DNA of 64,000 nt from Alistipes sp. (GTDB taxonomy: Bacteria; Bacteroidota; Bacteroidia; Bacteroidales; Rikenellaceae): NCBI GenBank assembly GCA_017398045.1, contig JAFQHI010000025.1, positions 248,001 through 312,000 of the forward strand. Direction: 5' to 3'. A program made the position numbers and the translations under genes. The stretch's first letter is position 1, and every line of letters starts with the position of its first letter. Below are positions 52,173 to 60,005 of the stretch, piece by piece. Below the pieces are notes generated by a model that did not search any database, was not told the origin of the DNA, and saw nothing but the letters and a program-made list of their open reading frames with translations.

Positions 52173-53376
52173 CATTAAAATCGGTCTTTTTGGTTTCGGT
52201 GTCGTAGGCCAAGGTGTCTATGAAGTGATTCGCAAGTCGAAGAATGCCCATGCCGAGATTGTGAAAATCTGTGTCCACGACCTGAAGAAACCCCGTCAGG
52301 TGGAGGTGCCTGCCTCGCTTTTGACCAATCGTGCCGAGGATATTTTGAACAACCCCGATATCAACCTTATCGTCGAGGTGATTAACAATGCCGAGGATGC
52401 CTTCTCGATTGTGAAGACCGCCTTGGAGAAGGGTATTCCCGTGGTGTCGGGTAGCAAGGCGATGTTGGCCAAGCATCTGCCCGAACTGATTGAGTTGCAG
52501 AAAAAGCACAACGTGGCCCTGCTGTATGATGCCTCGTCGTGTGGCTCGATTCCCGTGATTCGCAACCTGGAGGAGTACTACGACAACGACCTGCTGTTGG
52601 AGGTGAAGGGTATTTTGAACGGCTCTTCGAACTACATCCTCTCGCGCGTCTTCGACCACAAGGAGGCCTACGAAAGCGCACTGCGCAAGGCGCAGGAGCT
52701 GGGCTTTGCCGAGACCGACCCTTCGTTCGATATCGAAGGCTATGACTCGCTGTTTAAGTTGGTGATTATCACGGTTCATGCCCTCGGTACGTATGTGGCT
52801 CCCGATACGATTTTCACCTATGGCATTTCGACCATCCACGATTCGGATATTCAGTATGCCCGCGAAAAGGGGGTGAAGATTAAGCTCGTGGCGCAGGTCG
52901 TAAAGGTGAGCGACGAACACTTCACGATGTTCGTGATGCCCGAATTTGTCAGCCCGAACAAATATATATATAGTGTCGATGACGAGTACAACGGCGTGGT
53001 GATTCGTGGCGAGTGTTACGACCGTCAGTTTATGTTCGGTAAGGGGGCAGGTTCGTTGCCGACCGCCTCGTCGATATTGAGCGATGTGATGGCGCGTCTG
53101 CACGATTACCGCTACGAGTACAAGAAGCAGAACTACCTCCAGAAGCCCGACTATACGACCGATATCACGCTGAAGATTTATGTCCGCTACTCGGAGACCA
53201 ACATTCAGCACGTGCTGGATTTCGAGGCCATCCACGAGCAGTATATCTCCTCGGAGAGCAACTACGTGATTGGCGATATCAAACTCTCGGAGCTGATTGC
53301 CAAGCGCGATAAACTCCATGCCAAGGATTTGTTTATCGCCAACATTCCGATTTTCTTTTTGAATAAGGATAATTAG
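52165..53376 (+). CDS. hom: Homoserine dehydrogenase
   Basis: A 403-residue NAD(P)-dependent enzyme reducing aspartate semialdehyde to homoserine, the branch point to threonine and methionine. The Rossmann motif GLFGFGVVGQGVYEV is at about 7-21, and the substrate domain has KGILNGSSNYILSRV and the conserved GFAETDPSFDIEGYDSLFKL signature with catalytic Lys/Asp residues. No aspartokinase fusion is present. The C-terminal part past residue 320 does not look like a typical ACT domain, so feedback control may differ. Overlap with metX (8 bp) and the terminator downstream define a two-gene operon. Confidence 0.94.
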   Translation: MSNIKIGLFGFGVVGQGVYEVIRKSKNAHAEIVKICVHDLKKPRQVEVPASLLTNRAEDILNNPDINLIVEVINNAEDAFSIVKTALEKGIPVVSGSKAMLAKHLPELIELQKKHNVALLYDASSCGSIPVIRNLEEYYDNDLLLEVKGILNGSSNYILSRVFDHKEAYESALRKAQELGFAETDPSFDIEGYDSLFKLVIITVHALGTYVAPDTIFTYGISTIHDSDIQYAREKGVKIKLVAQVVKVSDEHFTMFVMPEFVSPNKYIYSVDDEYNGVVIRGECYDRQFMFGKGAGSLPTASSILSDVMARLHDYRYEYKKQNYLQKPDYTTDITLKIYVRYSETNIQHVLDFEAIHEQYISSESNYVIGDIKLSELIAKRDKLHAKDLFIANIPIFFLNKDN

Positions 53377-53397
53377 GAAATCGGGGCGAGGTTCCAA

Positions 53398-53440
53398 TAA
53401 AAAAGAGGATGCCGACAGTGTCAGGCATCCTCTTTTTTGT
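53398..53440. terminator. Bidirectional terminator between hom and the SDR gene
   Basis: A stem AAAAGAGGATGCC (53401-53413)/GGCATCCTCTTTT (53424-53436) with A-run on the left and T-run on the right, so it serves both convergent genes. Confidence 0.92.
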
Positions 53441-53453
53441 TGGCTCTTTGTCG

Positions 53454-54269
53454 CTATTTGAAGGGCGAGTTCGGCTCTTTCGACATCACGTAGTAGAACA
53501 TCTTGTCGAGGAAAGCGGGGGCGAACTTCTTGACGAAGTGGGTGGCGCGACCCTCAATCTCCATCAGGCAGAGACGCTTGCGACGACGAATGCCACGCAC
53601 GACAATCTTGGCTACCTCCTCGGCCGTCATCATCTTATCCTCGTTGCGCGGGGTCTCGCCTTGCTGCGAACCGTCGGCCGTGAGGGCCGAGAAGCGGACA
53701 TTCGAGGCGGTGAATCCCGGGCAGGCGACCATCACGTGCAACCCCTTTTTGAGGTTCTCGATGCGGAGGGTCTCCAAAAAGCCCGTCATGGCATACTTCG
53801 ATGCGGAGTAGCCCGTGCGACCCGGCAGACCGTGCAGACCGGCTACCGACGAGATGCCGACAATCGAACCTTTGGCCTGCTGGAGGTAGGGGAGGGCCGC
53901 CTTGCAGCAATTCACCGTACCCCAGAAATTAACATCCATCAAACGGTGCAGGACATCGAGGTCCACATCGTCGAAGATGGCACGCATCGAGAGGCCGGCA
54001 TTGCAAATCAGAATATCAACCCCGCCAAACTCCTTGACGGCCGTGTCGATAAGCTCCTTGCACTCCTCCTCCTTCACTACGTCGCATCCGCAGTAGGCCG
54101 CCTTGCCACCTTTCTCACGAATCTCACCCGCAATGAGTTGCAGTTTCTGGATGCTGCGTGCGCCCAGGACTACGTTGGCTCCCAGCGCAGCAAATTCACG
54201 AGCCAATGCCTCGCCGATGCCCGACGAAGCTCCCGTTACGATGACGGTTTTTCCGTTAAAATCTTTCAT
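53454..54269 (-). CDS. Short-chain dehydrogenase/reductase
   Basis: A 271-residue classical SDR oxidoreductase. The cofactor motif TGASSGIG is at 12-19, NAG at about 90-92, and the catalytic set is Ser141, Tyr154 and Lys158 (YSASK). A C-terminal extension rich in basic and aromatic residues (RRRKRLCLMEIEGRATHFVKKFAPAFLDKMFYYVM) suggests membrane association, as in SDRs acting on lipids. The substrate is unknown. The start lies 1 bp after the MBL-gene stop; the two form an operon. Confidence 0.9.
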   Translation of the reverse strand: MKDFNGKTVIVTGASSGIGEALAREFAALGANVVLGARSIQKLQLIAGEIREKGGKAAYCGCDVVKEEECKELIDTAVKEFGGVDILICNAGLSMRAIFDDVDLDVLHRLMDVNFWGTVNCCKAALPYLQQAKGSIVGISSVAGLHGLPGRTGYSASKYAMTGFLETLRIENLKKGLHVMVACPGFTASNVRFSALTADGSQQGETPRNEDKMMTAEEVAKIVVRGIRRRKRLCLMEIEGRATHFVKKFAPAFLDKMFYYVMSKEPNSPFK

Positions 54270-54270
54270 A

Positions 54271-55053
54271 TCAGTCGTTTAATTCTATTTCCAACATATC
54301 GTATGCCAGCTCAACGCCCTGCGGCAGTTGCGGGCCGGTCTCGGCATAGCATCCCATTTCGTGGGACATATGGGTCAGGTAGGCCCGCTTGGGGGCTATC
54401 TTTTCGATGAGCGAAACGGCCTCTTCGACATTGAAATGCGAATCGTGTTGTGCGAATCGCAACGCATTGACTACCAATACTTCAATCCCTTTGAGCTTGC
54501 GCAGTTCCTCCTCCTCGATGGTCTTGAAATCGGTCAAATAGGCCAACTTCCCGAAGCGAAAGCCCGTCACCTCGAAGCGGTCCGAGTGGTGACCTGCGAT
54601 GGGAATTACAAACGCAGGGCCGATGCGGAAAGGCTCGCTTTGCGAGATGGTGTGGAGCCGAATCTCCGGCACACCACGGTATTTGTCGGCCACAAAGGCG
54701 TAATCGAAATCCTTCTTCACGGTCTGCAACGTGCGAGCCGTGGCGTAGAGGTCGATGGGGCGGATGGTGGGGTAATCGACAAAGTTCAGGGCGCGGACAT
54801 CGTCCAAACCGCCGATGTGGTCCTTGTGTTCGTGGGTGAGCAGGATGCCGTCCACGCGGCGTACATCGGCCCGCAGCAGCTGATAGCGCAGGTCAGGTCC
54901 GGCATCGATAATGAGCCGAATCCCGCGCCACTCAAGCATTGCCGATGTGCGTAGCCGCCTATCGCGCGGGTCGTCGGATTGACACACCGCGCATTGGCAT
55001 CCGATTACCGGCACGCCCTGCGACGTTCCTGTTCCCAAAAATGTGAGCTTCAT
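54271..55053 (-). CDS. MBL-fold metallohydrolase (PhnP-like)
   Basis: A 260-residue metallo-beta-lactamase-fold hydrolase. The metal motif is THEHKDHIGG (His74, His76, Asp78, His79), with further ligands in AGHHSDR and the C-terminal YLTHMSHE. An N-terminal cysteine cluster (IGCQCAVC, Cys19, 21, 24) resembles the structural zinc site of PhnP-type phosphodiesterases. The start is ATG at 55053; a GTG one codon upstream is possible. The -7 element lies only 4 bp upstream, implying a leaderless transcript. A cyclic nucleotide or phosphodiester substrate is likely but unproven. Confidence 0.88.
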   Translation of the reverse strand: MKLTFLGTGTSQGVPVIGCQCAVCQSDDPRDRRLRTSAMLEWRGIRLIIDAGPDLRYQLLRADVRRVDGILLTHEHKDHIGGLDDVRALNFVDYPTIRPIDLYATARTLQTVKKDFDYAFVADKYRGVPEIRLHTISQSEPFRIGPAFVIPIAGHHSDRFEVTGFRFGKLAYLTDFKTIEEEELRKLKGIEVLVVNALRFAQHDSHFNVEEAVSLIEKIAPKRAYLTHMSHEMGCYAETGPQLPQGVELAYDMLEIELND

Positions 55054-55057
55054 CACA

Positions 55058-55065
55058 CAAAAATA
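55058..55065 (-). promoter_or_regulatory. -7 element of the MBL-SDR operon, leaderless arrangement
   Basis: TATTTTTG on the minus strand, followed by TGTG and ATG. No clear -33 element in the AT-rich DNA beyond. Confidence 0.5.
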
Positions 55066-55095
55066 ATGATTAAAAATGAAAAATGAAAAATTAGG
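55066..55095. repeat. AT-rich intergenic microrepeat upstream of the MBL gene
   Basis: Units AATGATTAAAAATGAAAAAT with further AAAAATGAAA repeats. Confidence 0.55.
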
Positions 55096-55122
55096 CCTTA
55101 ATTCGAGGACGGAAAGGGATTA

Positions 55123-55235
55123 ATGATATTAAAGAGGTTAAGGAGATTAAAGAGATTAAAGAGATTAAAGAGATTAAAGAGATTAAGGGGATTAAGGAGA
55201 AATTCTTTAATATCATTAATTTCATTAAGGTCATT
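55123..55235. repeat. Purine-arm/pyrimidine-arm intergenic repeat, copy 9
   Basis: Five tandem AAAGAGATT units flanked by GGTTAAGGAG and GGGGATTAAGGAG, then a weaker pyrimidine arm (CTTTAATATCATTAATTTCA). No gene was recognised in the 370-bp gap 55057-55426 apart from this repeat, the hairpin at 55283 and the palindromic element. Confidence 0.8.
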
Positions 55236-55282
55236 ATTTCATCAGCTCCACGCCCGTTTTTTCTGTCAAACTCTACGCAAAG

Positions 55283-55306
55283 GCCCGTTCTTAACGGGCT
55301 TTTTTT
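55283..55306 (+). terminator. Orphan plus-strand terminator hairpin
   Basis: GCCCGTT-CTT-AACGGGC followed by TTTTTTT. It has the right form for plus-strand termination, yet both neighbouring genes are on the minus strand. Confidence 0.6.
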
Positions 55307-55426
55307 GATTTTAGAGGAGCAGATTTGTGCTTAAACGAAGTGAGGCACGGATGGGTAGTACTAACGTACGTCCCATTCGTGCCTCGCAAGGGCAAGTGCA
55401 AATATGCCCTATAAAATCGAAAAAAA
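55301..55426 (+). repeat. Long palindromic element, copy 2
   Basis: Begins right after the stop of the minus-strand peptide transporter gene (seen from that strand). The inner stem is GAGGCACG/CGTGCCTC, where copy 1 has GAGGCCTG/CAGGCCTC: two base pairs changed on both sides. GATGGG/CCCATT and GTAC/GTAC inner pairs are kept, while the loop is shorter by one base. The outer arms match copy 1 closely. Confidence 0.9.
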
Positions 55427-56986
55427 CTACTTGGTTACGCGCTCAAGCCACTTCACCATACCCAGCATTACGCCCATCGAAACGAGGCAGACAACGAGGA
55501 ATACGGTCCAGCACTGCCAGATGGGCCATGCGTTGTACATCAGCGGACCTACCCAGAGCATCAGGTTACCGAGAGCCGTGGCACCGAGCCACAGACCCTG
55601 GCACAGACCCAGCAGGTGCTTGGGAGCCACCTTCGATACGAACGAAAGACCCAGCGGCGAGATGAACAACTCGGCCACCGTGAGGAAGAAGTAAACGGCA
55701 ATCAGTACCCACCAGTGTGCCTTACCGGCCATCTGCTCGGCAATCGGGAGAGCCTTGTAGGCGTCGGCCGAGGGATAACCTGCGATGAGCGAGTAGATAG
55801 CCAGGAACAAGAAGGCCAAACCGGCGATGAACATACCGATAGCAATCTTACGCGGGGTCGAAATCTCCTTGCCACGACGTGCCAAAGCACCAAAGATAGC
55901 CATGATGACGGGCGTAAGGACAATCACGAAGAAGGGGTTGATGGCCTGCCATACCTCGGGAGCTACGGCCGACGAATCGACGAAGTCGCGGGCGAAGAAC
56001 GAGAGCGACATACCGTTCTGGTGGAACGAGAACCAGAAGAAAATCACCACGCCCAGCACGGCGAAGAGGGCATACAGACGCTGTTTAATCTCCTTGGCGG
56101 CAGCAGCTTTCTCCTCGGCGGTGTACTCCACCGACGCCACCTTGGCCTTCTTGGCCGGCGTGGGGAACATTTGCTGCGAGAGGAAGAAAATCACAAGCGA
56201 GATGAGCATAGCCACCACCGAAGCGATGAACGAGTAGTGGATACCCTCGTTGAAGATTTGCAGATACTGCTGGCACGAAGCGGCCATATCGGCAATGTTA
56301 CCACCGGCCTCGGTCATGAGCTGCTGCAAGTTGGCAAGAGCCTCGGGAGCCATGGCGGCGGCACCGTTGATGAACTCATGGCAGAGGGCGGGCAGCTGTG
56401 CGTTATAGACCATGCCGTTGGTCTCCAGCCACCACGAACGCAGCAACGGAGCTACGAAGGGGGCAATCAGACCACCCACGTTGATGAAGACGTAGAAAAT
56501 CTGGAACCCCGAGTCGCGCTTGCTCTTGGCCTCTGCGAGTGCCTCGGGGCTAACCTTGGCAGCCTCGGCCTCCAGGTTGTCGTACATCTGACCGACGATG
56601 GCTTGCAGGTTGCCCTTGAACAGACCATTACCGAAGGCAATGAGGAACAAGGCAAAGCAGGTGAAAATCAGGAGCCAGGTCGTATTGCCGGCCGTAGCCA
56701 GAATCGGAATCGAGAGCAACACGTAACCAGTAGCCATCACCACCAGACCCGACTTAATCGTGGCCTTGTAGTTCTGCGTGTGGTCGGCAATGTAACCGCC
56801 CACCAGCGCCAAAAGGTAGATACCTGCATAGAATACCGAATAAATCGTACCGCTGACAGCCTCGTTCAAACCGAACTTCGAGCAGAGGAACAGCACGAGA
56901 ACAGCGTTCATAATATAGTAGCCGAAACGCTCACCCATATTACTCAACGCGGCGGCCAAAAGGCCTTTGGGGTGTCCTTTGAACAT
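55427..56986 (-). CDS. POT-family peptide/MFS transporter
   Basis: A 519-residue proton-coupled oligopeptide transporter. The POT signature with the proton-coupling motif ERFGYY lies in TM1 (about 19-24, NMGERFGYYIMNAV). The FGNGLFKGNLQAIVGQMYD stretch is the second family signature. Fourteen or so hydrophobic helices can be traced. An insertion (about 185-250, MVYNAQLPALCHEFINGAAAM and following) sits in a central loop and looks lineage-specific. Likely substrates are di- and tripeptides. It ends directly against palindromic element copy 2. Confidence 0.92.
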   Translation of the reverse strand: MFKGHPKGLLAAALSNMGERFGYYIMNAVLVLFLCSKFGLNEAVSGTIYSVFYAGIYLLALVGGYIADHTQNYKATIKSGLVVMATGYVLLSIPILATAGNTTWLLIFTCFALFLIAFGNGLFKGNLQAIVGQMYDNLEAEAAKVSPEALAEAKSKRDSGFQIFYVFINVGGLIAPFVAPLLRSWWLETNGMVYNAQLPALCHEFINGAAAMAPEALANLQQLMTEAGGNIADMAASCQQYLQIFNEGIHYSFIASVVAMLISLVIFFLSQQMFPTPAKKAKVASVEYTAEEKAAAAKEIKQRLYALFAVLGVVIFFWFSFHQNGMSLSFFARDFVDSSAVAPEVWQAINPFFVIVLTPVIMAIFGALARRGKEISTPRKIAIGMFIAGLAFLFLAIYSLIAGYPSADAYKALPIAEQMAGKAHWWVLIAVYFFLTVAELFISPLGLSFVSKVAPKHLLGLCQGLWLGATALGNLMLWVGPLMYNAWPIWQCWTVFLVVCLVSMGVMLGMVKWLERVTK

Positions 56987-57050
56987 AGATAAAAATTTAG
57001 TTGTTTATAAAAATTTGTTGTTTGTATTGTTCACTTTTTTCCAACGAGGA

Positions 57051-57058
57051 CAAATATA
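57051..57058 (-). promoter_or_regulatory. -7 element of the peptide transporter gene
   Basis: TATATTTG on the minus strand, giving a leader of about 65 nt. No strong -33 element. Confidence 0.5.
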
Positions 57059-57059
57059 C

Positions 57060-57085
57060 AATAAAGAATTAAGAATTAAAAATAA
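57060..57085. repeat. AT-rich intergenic microrepeat upstream of the POT gene
   Basis: AATAAAGAATTAAGAATTAA, followed by AAATAAAG. Confidence 0.55.
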
Positions 57086-57371
57086 AGATGGAAAATTGAT
57101 TGATAAAAGGGGCTGAAACGACTGCATGGCAACCGAAGGGGTGACCCACCATCCGGATATTGTGCGCGTTGTTTTGCTGATTTGTGTCATTTTTCTGCCA
57201 AAATGTCAGCCACGTGTCAGTAAAAAATGGCGGCATAGCGATTTTTGCGCCCCTTTTGGCACAAAATCGGGTTTGGTACAGCGTTTGTTCGGTTAGAAAG
57301 CGTTGTCGCAGTAAGAAAGCGGCAACCCCCAAAACAGGAACAAAAATACAAACGAATAAAAACATTAGATT
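57086..57371 (+). promoter_or_regulatory. Upstream region of dnaK with TGTCA repeats
   Basis: No gene is recognised in these 286 bp. TGTCA occurs three times (57185, 57204, 57215), the last two around CCACGTG. No TAnnTTTG element sits close to the dnaK start, unlike most genes here. Heat-shock control through these repeats is a guess. Confidence 0.4.
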
Positions 57372-59270
57372 ATGGCAAAGATTATTGGTATCGATTTAGG
57401 TACGACGAACTCCTGCGTAGCAGTGATGGAGGGCAACGAGCCCGTGGTTATTCCCAACTCGGAGGGACACCGCACCACCCCCTCGGTGGTGGCATTTACC
57501 GAGAGCGGTGAGCGCAAGGTGGGTGACCCGGCCAAGCGTCAGGCTATCACGAACCCCAAGCGCACGGTCTTCTCGATTAAGCGTTTCATGGGTGAGCGTT
57601 ACGACAACGTGACGAACGACATCGCTCGCGCTCCCTATACGATTGTTCGCGGTGACAACAATACGCCCCGCGTCGATATCGACGGTCGTCAGTACACGCC
57701 GCAGGAGATTTCGGCCATCACGCTCCAGAAGATGAAGAAGACGGCCGAGGATTACCTGGGCCAGGAGGTGACGGAGGCTGTGATTACGGTTCCCGCCTAC
57801 TTCTCCGATTCGCAGCGTCAGGCCACGAAGGAGGCCGGTGAGATTGCCGGTTTGAAGGTACGCCGCATCATCAACGAGCCGACGGCTGCTGCTTTGGCTT
57901 ACGGTCTGGATAAGAAGAACAACGACATGAAGATTGCCGTTTACGACCTCGGTGGTGGTACGTTCGATATCTCGATTCTGGAGCTTGGCGACGGTGTGTT
58001 CGAGGTAAAATCGACCAACGGTGATACGCACCTCGGTGGTGACGACTTCGACCACGTGCTGATAGATTACATGGCCGAGGCTTTCAAGGCCGAGCATGGT
58101 GTTGATTTGCGTCAGGACCCGATGGCTCTTCAGCGTCTGAAGGAGGCTGCCGAGAAGGCCAAGATTGAGCTTTCCAGCTCGACGACGACCGAGATTAACC
58201 TGCCCTATATCATGCCCGTAAACGGTATTCCGCAGCACCTTGTGATGACCCTCACGCGTGCCAAGTTCGAGCAGCTGGCCGACCATCTGATTCGCAAGAC
58301 CGTAGAGCCTTGCAAGATTGCCCTGCGCGATGCCGGCCTCACGGCTTCGGATATCGACGAGGTGATTTTGGTGGGTGGTTCGACCCGTATCCCCGCCATC
58401 CAGAAGATTGTCGAGGAGTTCTTCGGTAAGACCCCGAACAAGGGTGTGAACCCCGACGAGGTGGTCGCCGTAGGTGCCGCTATTCAGGGTGGTGTCCTGA
58501 CCGGTGAGGTGAAGGATGTGCTGCTGCTCGATGTAACGCCCCTGTCGCTCGGTATCGAGACGCTGGGCGGTGTGATGACGAAGCTCATTGAGGCCAACAC
58601 CACCATCCCGACCCGCAAGTCGGAGGTATTCTCGACCGCTTCGGACAACCAGCCTTCGGTAGAGATTAACGTATGCCAGGGTGAGCGTCCGCTGGCTCGC
58701 GACAACAAGTCGATTGGTCGCTTCCACCTCGATGGTATTCCGGCCGCTCCGCGTGGTGTGCCGCAGATTGAGGTAACCTTCGATATCGATGCCAACGGTA
58801 TTCTGAACGTGTCGGCCAAGGATAAGGGTACGGGCAAGGAGCAGAAGATTCGCATCGAGGCATCGTCGGGTCTCACGGAGCAGGAGATTCAGCGTATGCG
58901 CGACGAGGCCAAGGCCAACGAGGAGAAGGACAAGGCCGAGAAGGAGCGCATCGACAAGATTAACGCTGCCGATTCGAACATCTTCGCTACCGAGAAGCAG
59001 CTCAAGGAGTACGGCGACAAGATTCCGGCCGAGAAGAAGTCGGCTATCGAGTCCTCGCTTGCCAAGCTTAAGGAGGCTCACAAGAACCAGGATATAGCCG
59101 CCATCGATACGGCCATTGCCGAGCTGAATGCCGCATGGCAGGCCGCTTCGCAGGACATCTACGCCCAGCAGCAGGCCCAGCAGGCCCAGGGTCAGCCTGG
59201 CGGTGGCCAGCAGACCGGTGGCGAGCAGAAGGCCCAGGCCGAGGATGTAGAGTTCGAGGAGGTGAAGTAA
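57372..59270 (+). CDS. dnaK: Molecular chaperone DnaK
   Basis: A 632-residue Hsp70 chaperone. The ATPase domain starts [18 protein letters not shown] and contains [14 protein letters not shown] and [14 protein letters not shown]. The linker [19 protein letters not shown] leads to the substrate-binding domain, helical lid and a Gln/Gly-rich tail ([15 protein letters not shown]) ending in DVEFEEVK, the EEVK/EEVD-like end for co-chaperones. No dnaJ or grpE is adjacent. A hairpin terminator follows and overlaps the promoter of umuD. Confidence 0.98.
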   Translation: MAKIIGIDLGTTNSCVAVMEGNEPVVIPNSEGHRTTPSVVAFTESGERKVGDPAKRQAITNPKRTVFSIKRFMGERYDNVTNDIARAPYTIVRGDNNTPRVDIDGRQYTPQEISAITLQKMKKTAEDYLGQEVTEAVITVPAYFSDSQRQATKEAGEIAGLKVRRIINEPTAAALAYGLDKKNNDMKIAVYDLGGGTFDISILELGDGVFEVKSTNGDTHLGGDDFDHVLIDYMAEAFKAEHGVDLRQDPMALQRLKEAAEKAKIELSSSTTTEINLPYIMPVNGIPQHLVMTLTRAKFEQLADHLIRKTVEPCKIALRDAGLTASDIDEVILVGGSTRIPAIQKIVEEFFGKTPNKGVNPDEVVAVGAAIQGGVLTGEVKDVLLLDVTPLSLGIETLGGVMTKLIEANTTIPTRKSEVFSTASDNQPSVEINVCQGERPLARDNKSIGRFHLDGIPAAPRGVPQIEVTFDIDANGILNVSAKDKGTGKEQKIRIEASSGLTEQEIQRMRDEAKANEEKDKAEKERIDKINAADSNIFATEKQLKEYGDKIPAEKKSAIESSLAKLKEAHKNQDIAAIDTAIAELNAAWQAASQDIYAQQQAQQAQGQPGGGQQTGGEQKAQAEDVEFEEVK

Positions 59271-59291
59271 TTTTACCGAATAATTTCCACG

Positions 59292-59328
59292 AAAGGGTTG
59301 CCGTTTGGCGACCCTTTTGTTATTTTTG
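59292..59328 (+). terminator. dnaK terminator overlapping the umuD promoter
   Basis: Stem AAAGGGTTGCC (59292-59302)/GGCGACCCTTT (59307-59317), one G-T pair, then TTGTTATTTTT. Its T-rich tail is also the -7 element TATTTTTG (59321-59328) of the next gene. Confidence 0.8.
59321..59328 (+). promoter_or_regulatory. -7 element of umuD, leaderless arrangement
   Basis: TATTTTTG followed by CACCT and the ATG at 59334, the same layout as metX. A GTTG 20 bp upstream is a 3-of-4 match to the -33 element and lies inside the terminator stem. Confidence 0.6.
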
Positions 59329-59333
59329 CACCT

Positions 59334-59765
59334 ATGGATGATTTGAAATTAACGATACTTTCGGCCGACCTCTCGAGCCACGAGGAGCTGCCCGTGGTGG
59401 GGGCAACGGTGAAGGCCGGTTTTCCCTCGCCGGCGGACGATTTTCTGGAGCAGCCGCTCGATTTGAATCGGGCGTTGATTCACAACGCGGCATCGACCTT
59501 CTTTGTCCGCGTTGAGGGCGACTCGATGAGCGGTTCGGGCATCGACGATGGTGACCTGCTGATAGTGGACCGCGCTGTTGAACCGAGCGAAGGAAAGATT
59601 GCCATCTGCTTTGTGGATGGGGAGTTCACCGTCAAGCGACTCGGTCGTGACGGCCGGGATTGGTTGCTGCTGCCGGCCAACCCGAAATATCATCCTATCC
59701 GCCTTACGCAGGAGGATGAACTGACCATTTGGGGCGTGGTGACGTATGTGATTAAAGCACTGTGA
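59334..59765 (+). CDS. umuD: UmuD-like autoproteolytic protein (translesion polymerase subunit)
   Basis: A 143-residue S24/LexA-type self-cleaving protein that partners the UmuC polymerase after DNA damage. The cleavage site fits AG-F (Ala28-Gly29), the nucleophile is Ser64 in EGDSMSG and the general base is Lys101 in GEFTVKRL. There is no DNA-binding domain, which separates it from LexA. ATG 59334 is chosen because the -7 element lies just upstream; an in-frame ATG at 59298 lies inside the terminator stem. umuC follows after 240 bp, an unusually wide gap filled by repeats. Confidence 0.93.
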   Translation: MDDLKLTILSADLSSHEELPVVGATVKAGFPSPADDFLEQPLDLNRALIHNAASTFFVRVEGDSMSGSGIDDGDLLIVDRAVEPSEGKIAICFVDGEFTVKRLGRDGRDWLLLPANPKYHPIRLTQEDELTIWGVVTYVIKAL

Positions 59766-59769
59766 TGGT

Positions 59770-59880
59770 AGGGTGATAATGTTCCTTAAGGGTGCTTAAA
59801 AGGCGAGAAGGGGTTTAGTAAAGTTCCTTAAGGGGGCTTAAGGGAGCTTAAGGTTTCTTAAGGGGGGGAAATTGCTTTCC
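59770..59880. repeat. CCTTAAGG-type purine repeat, copy 10
   Basis: Units TTCCTTAAGGGTGCTTAAAA, TTCCTTAAGGGGGCTTAAGG and GAGCTTAAGGTTTCTTAAGG lie between umuD and umuC, related to those at 26120 and 50860. Confidence 0.75.
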
Positions 59881-59907
59881 TTTTTTCTCTCTCCTCTCTC
59901 CTCTCTC

Positions 59908-59995
59908 CTCTTTAACCCACCTTCGGTGGCTTGACTTTGCTCCGGCTCGGCATCACGCAAGCGTGTGCGCTCGCCTTAATCGCAAAGTTATCTCT
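59908..59995. repeat. 88-bp structured repeat, copy 2 (between umuD and umuC)
   Basis: 87 of 88 bases match the copy at 26198-26285. It ends 10 bp before the umuC start, so it would sit in the mRNA leader of umuC. The one change (C at 59924) falls in the loop of the CCACC/GGTGG hairpin. CT-rich flanks (CTCTCCTCTCTCCTCTCTCC) surround it. Confidence 0.9.
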
Positions 59996-60005
59996 CTCCT
60001 CTTGA

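Noticed and set aside
55123-55308. A 61-codon plus-strand ORF with RLKRLKRLK repeats
   Set aside because: It is the translation of the purine tandem repeat and has no independent support.
55327-55665. Plus-strand ORF beginning MLKRSEARMGST, with a similar start at the other palindrome copy
   Set aside because: The similarity comes from the shared palindromic DNA. A one-base indel in the loop puts the two copies in different frames afterwards, so a conserved protein is unlikely.
57069-57399. Small ORFs on both strands upstream of dnaK
   Set aside because: No family resemblance, no promoter-start arrangement, and composition like noncoding DNA.
57396-59081. A 561-codon minus-strand ORF opposite dnaK
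   Set aside because: dnaK is unmistakable on the plus strand; the antisense product is low in complexity.
59281-59334. LexA/SOS box upstream of umuD
   Set aside because: No inverted repeat resembling a known LexA site was found; only the dnaK terminator palindrome is there.
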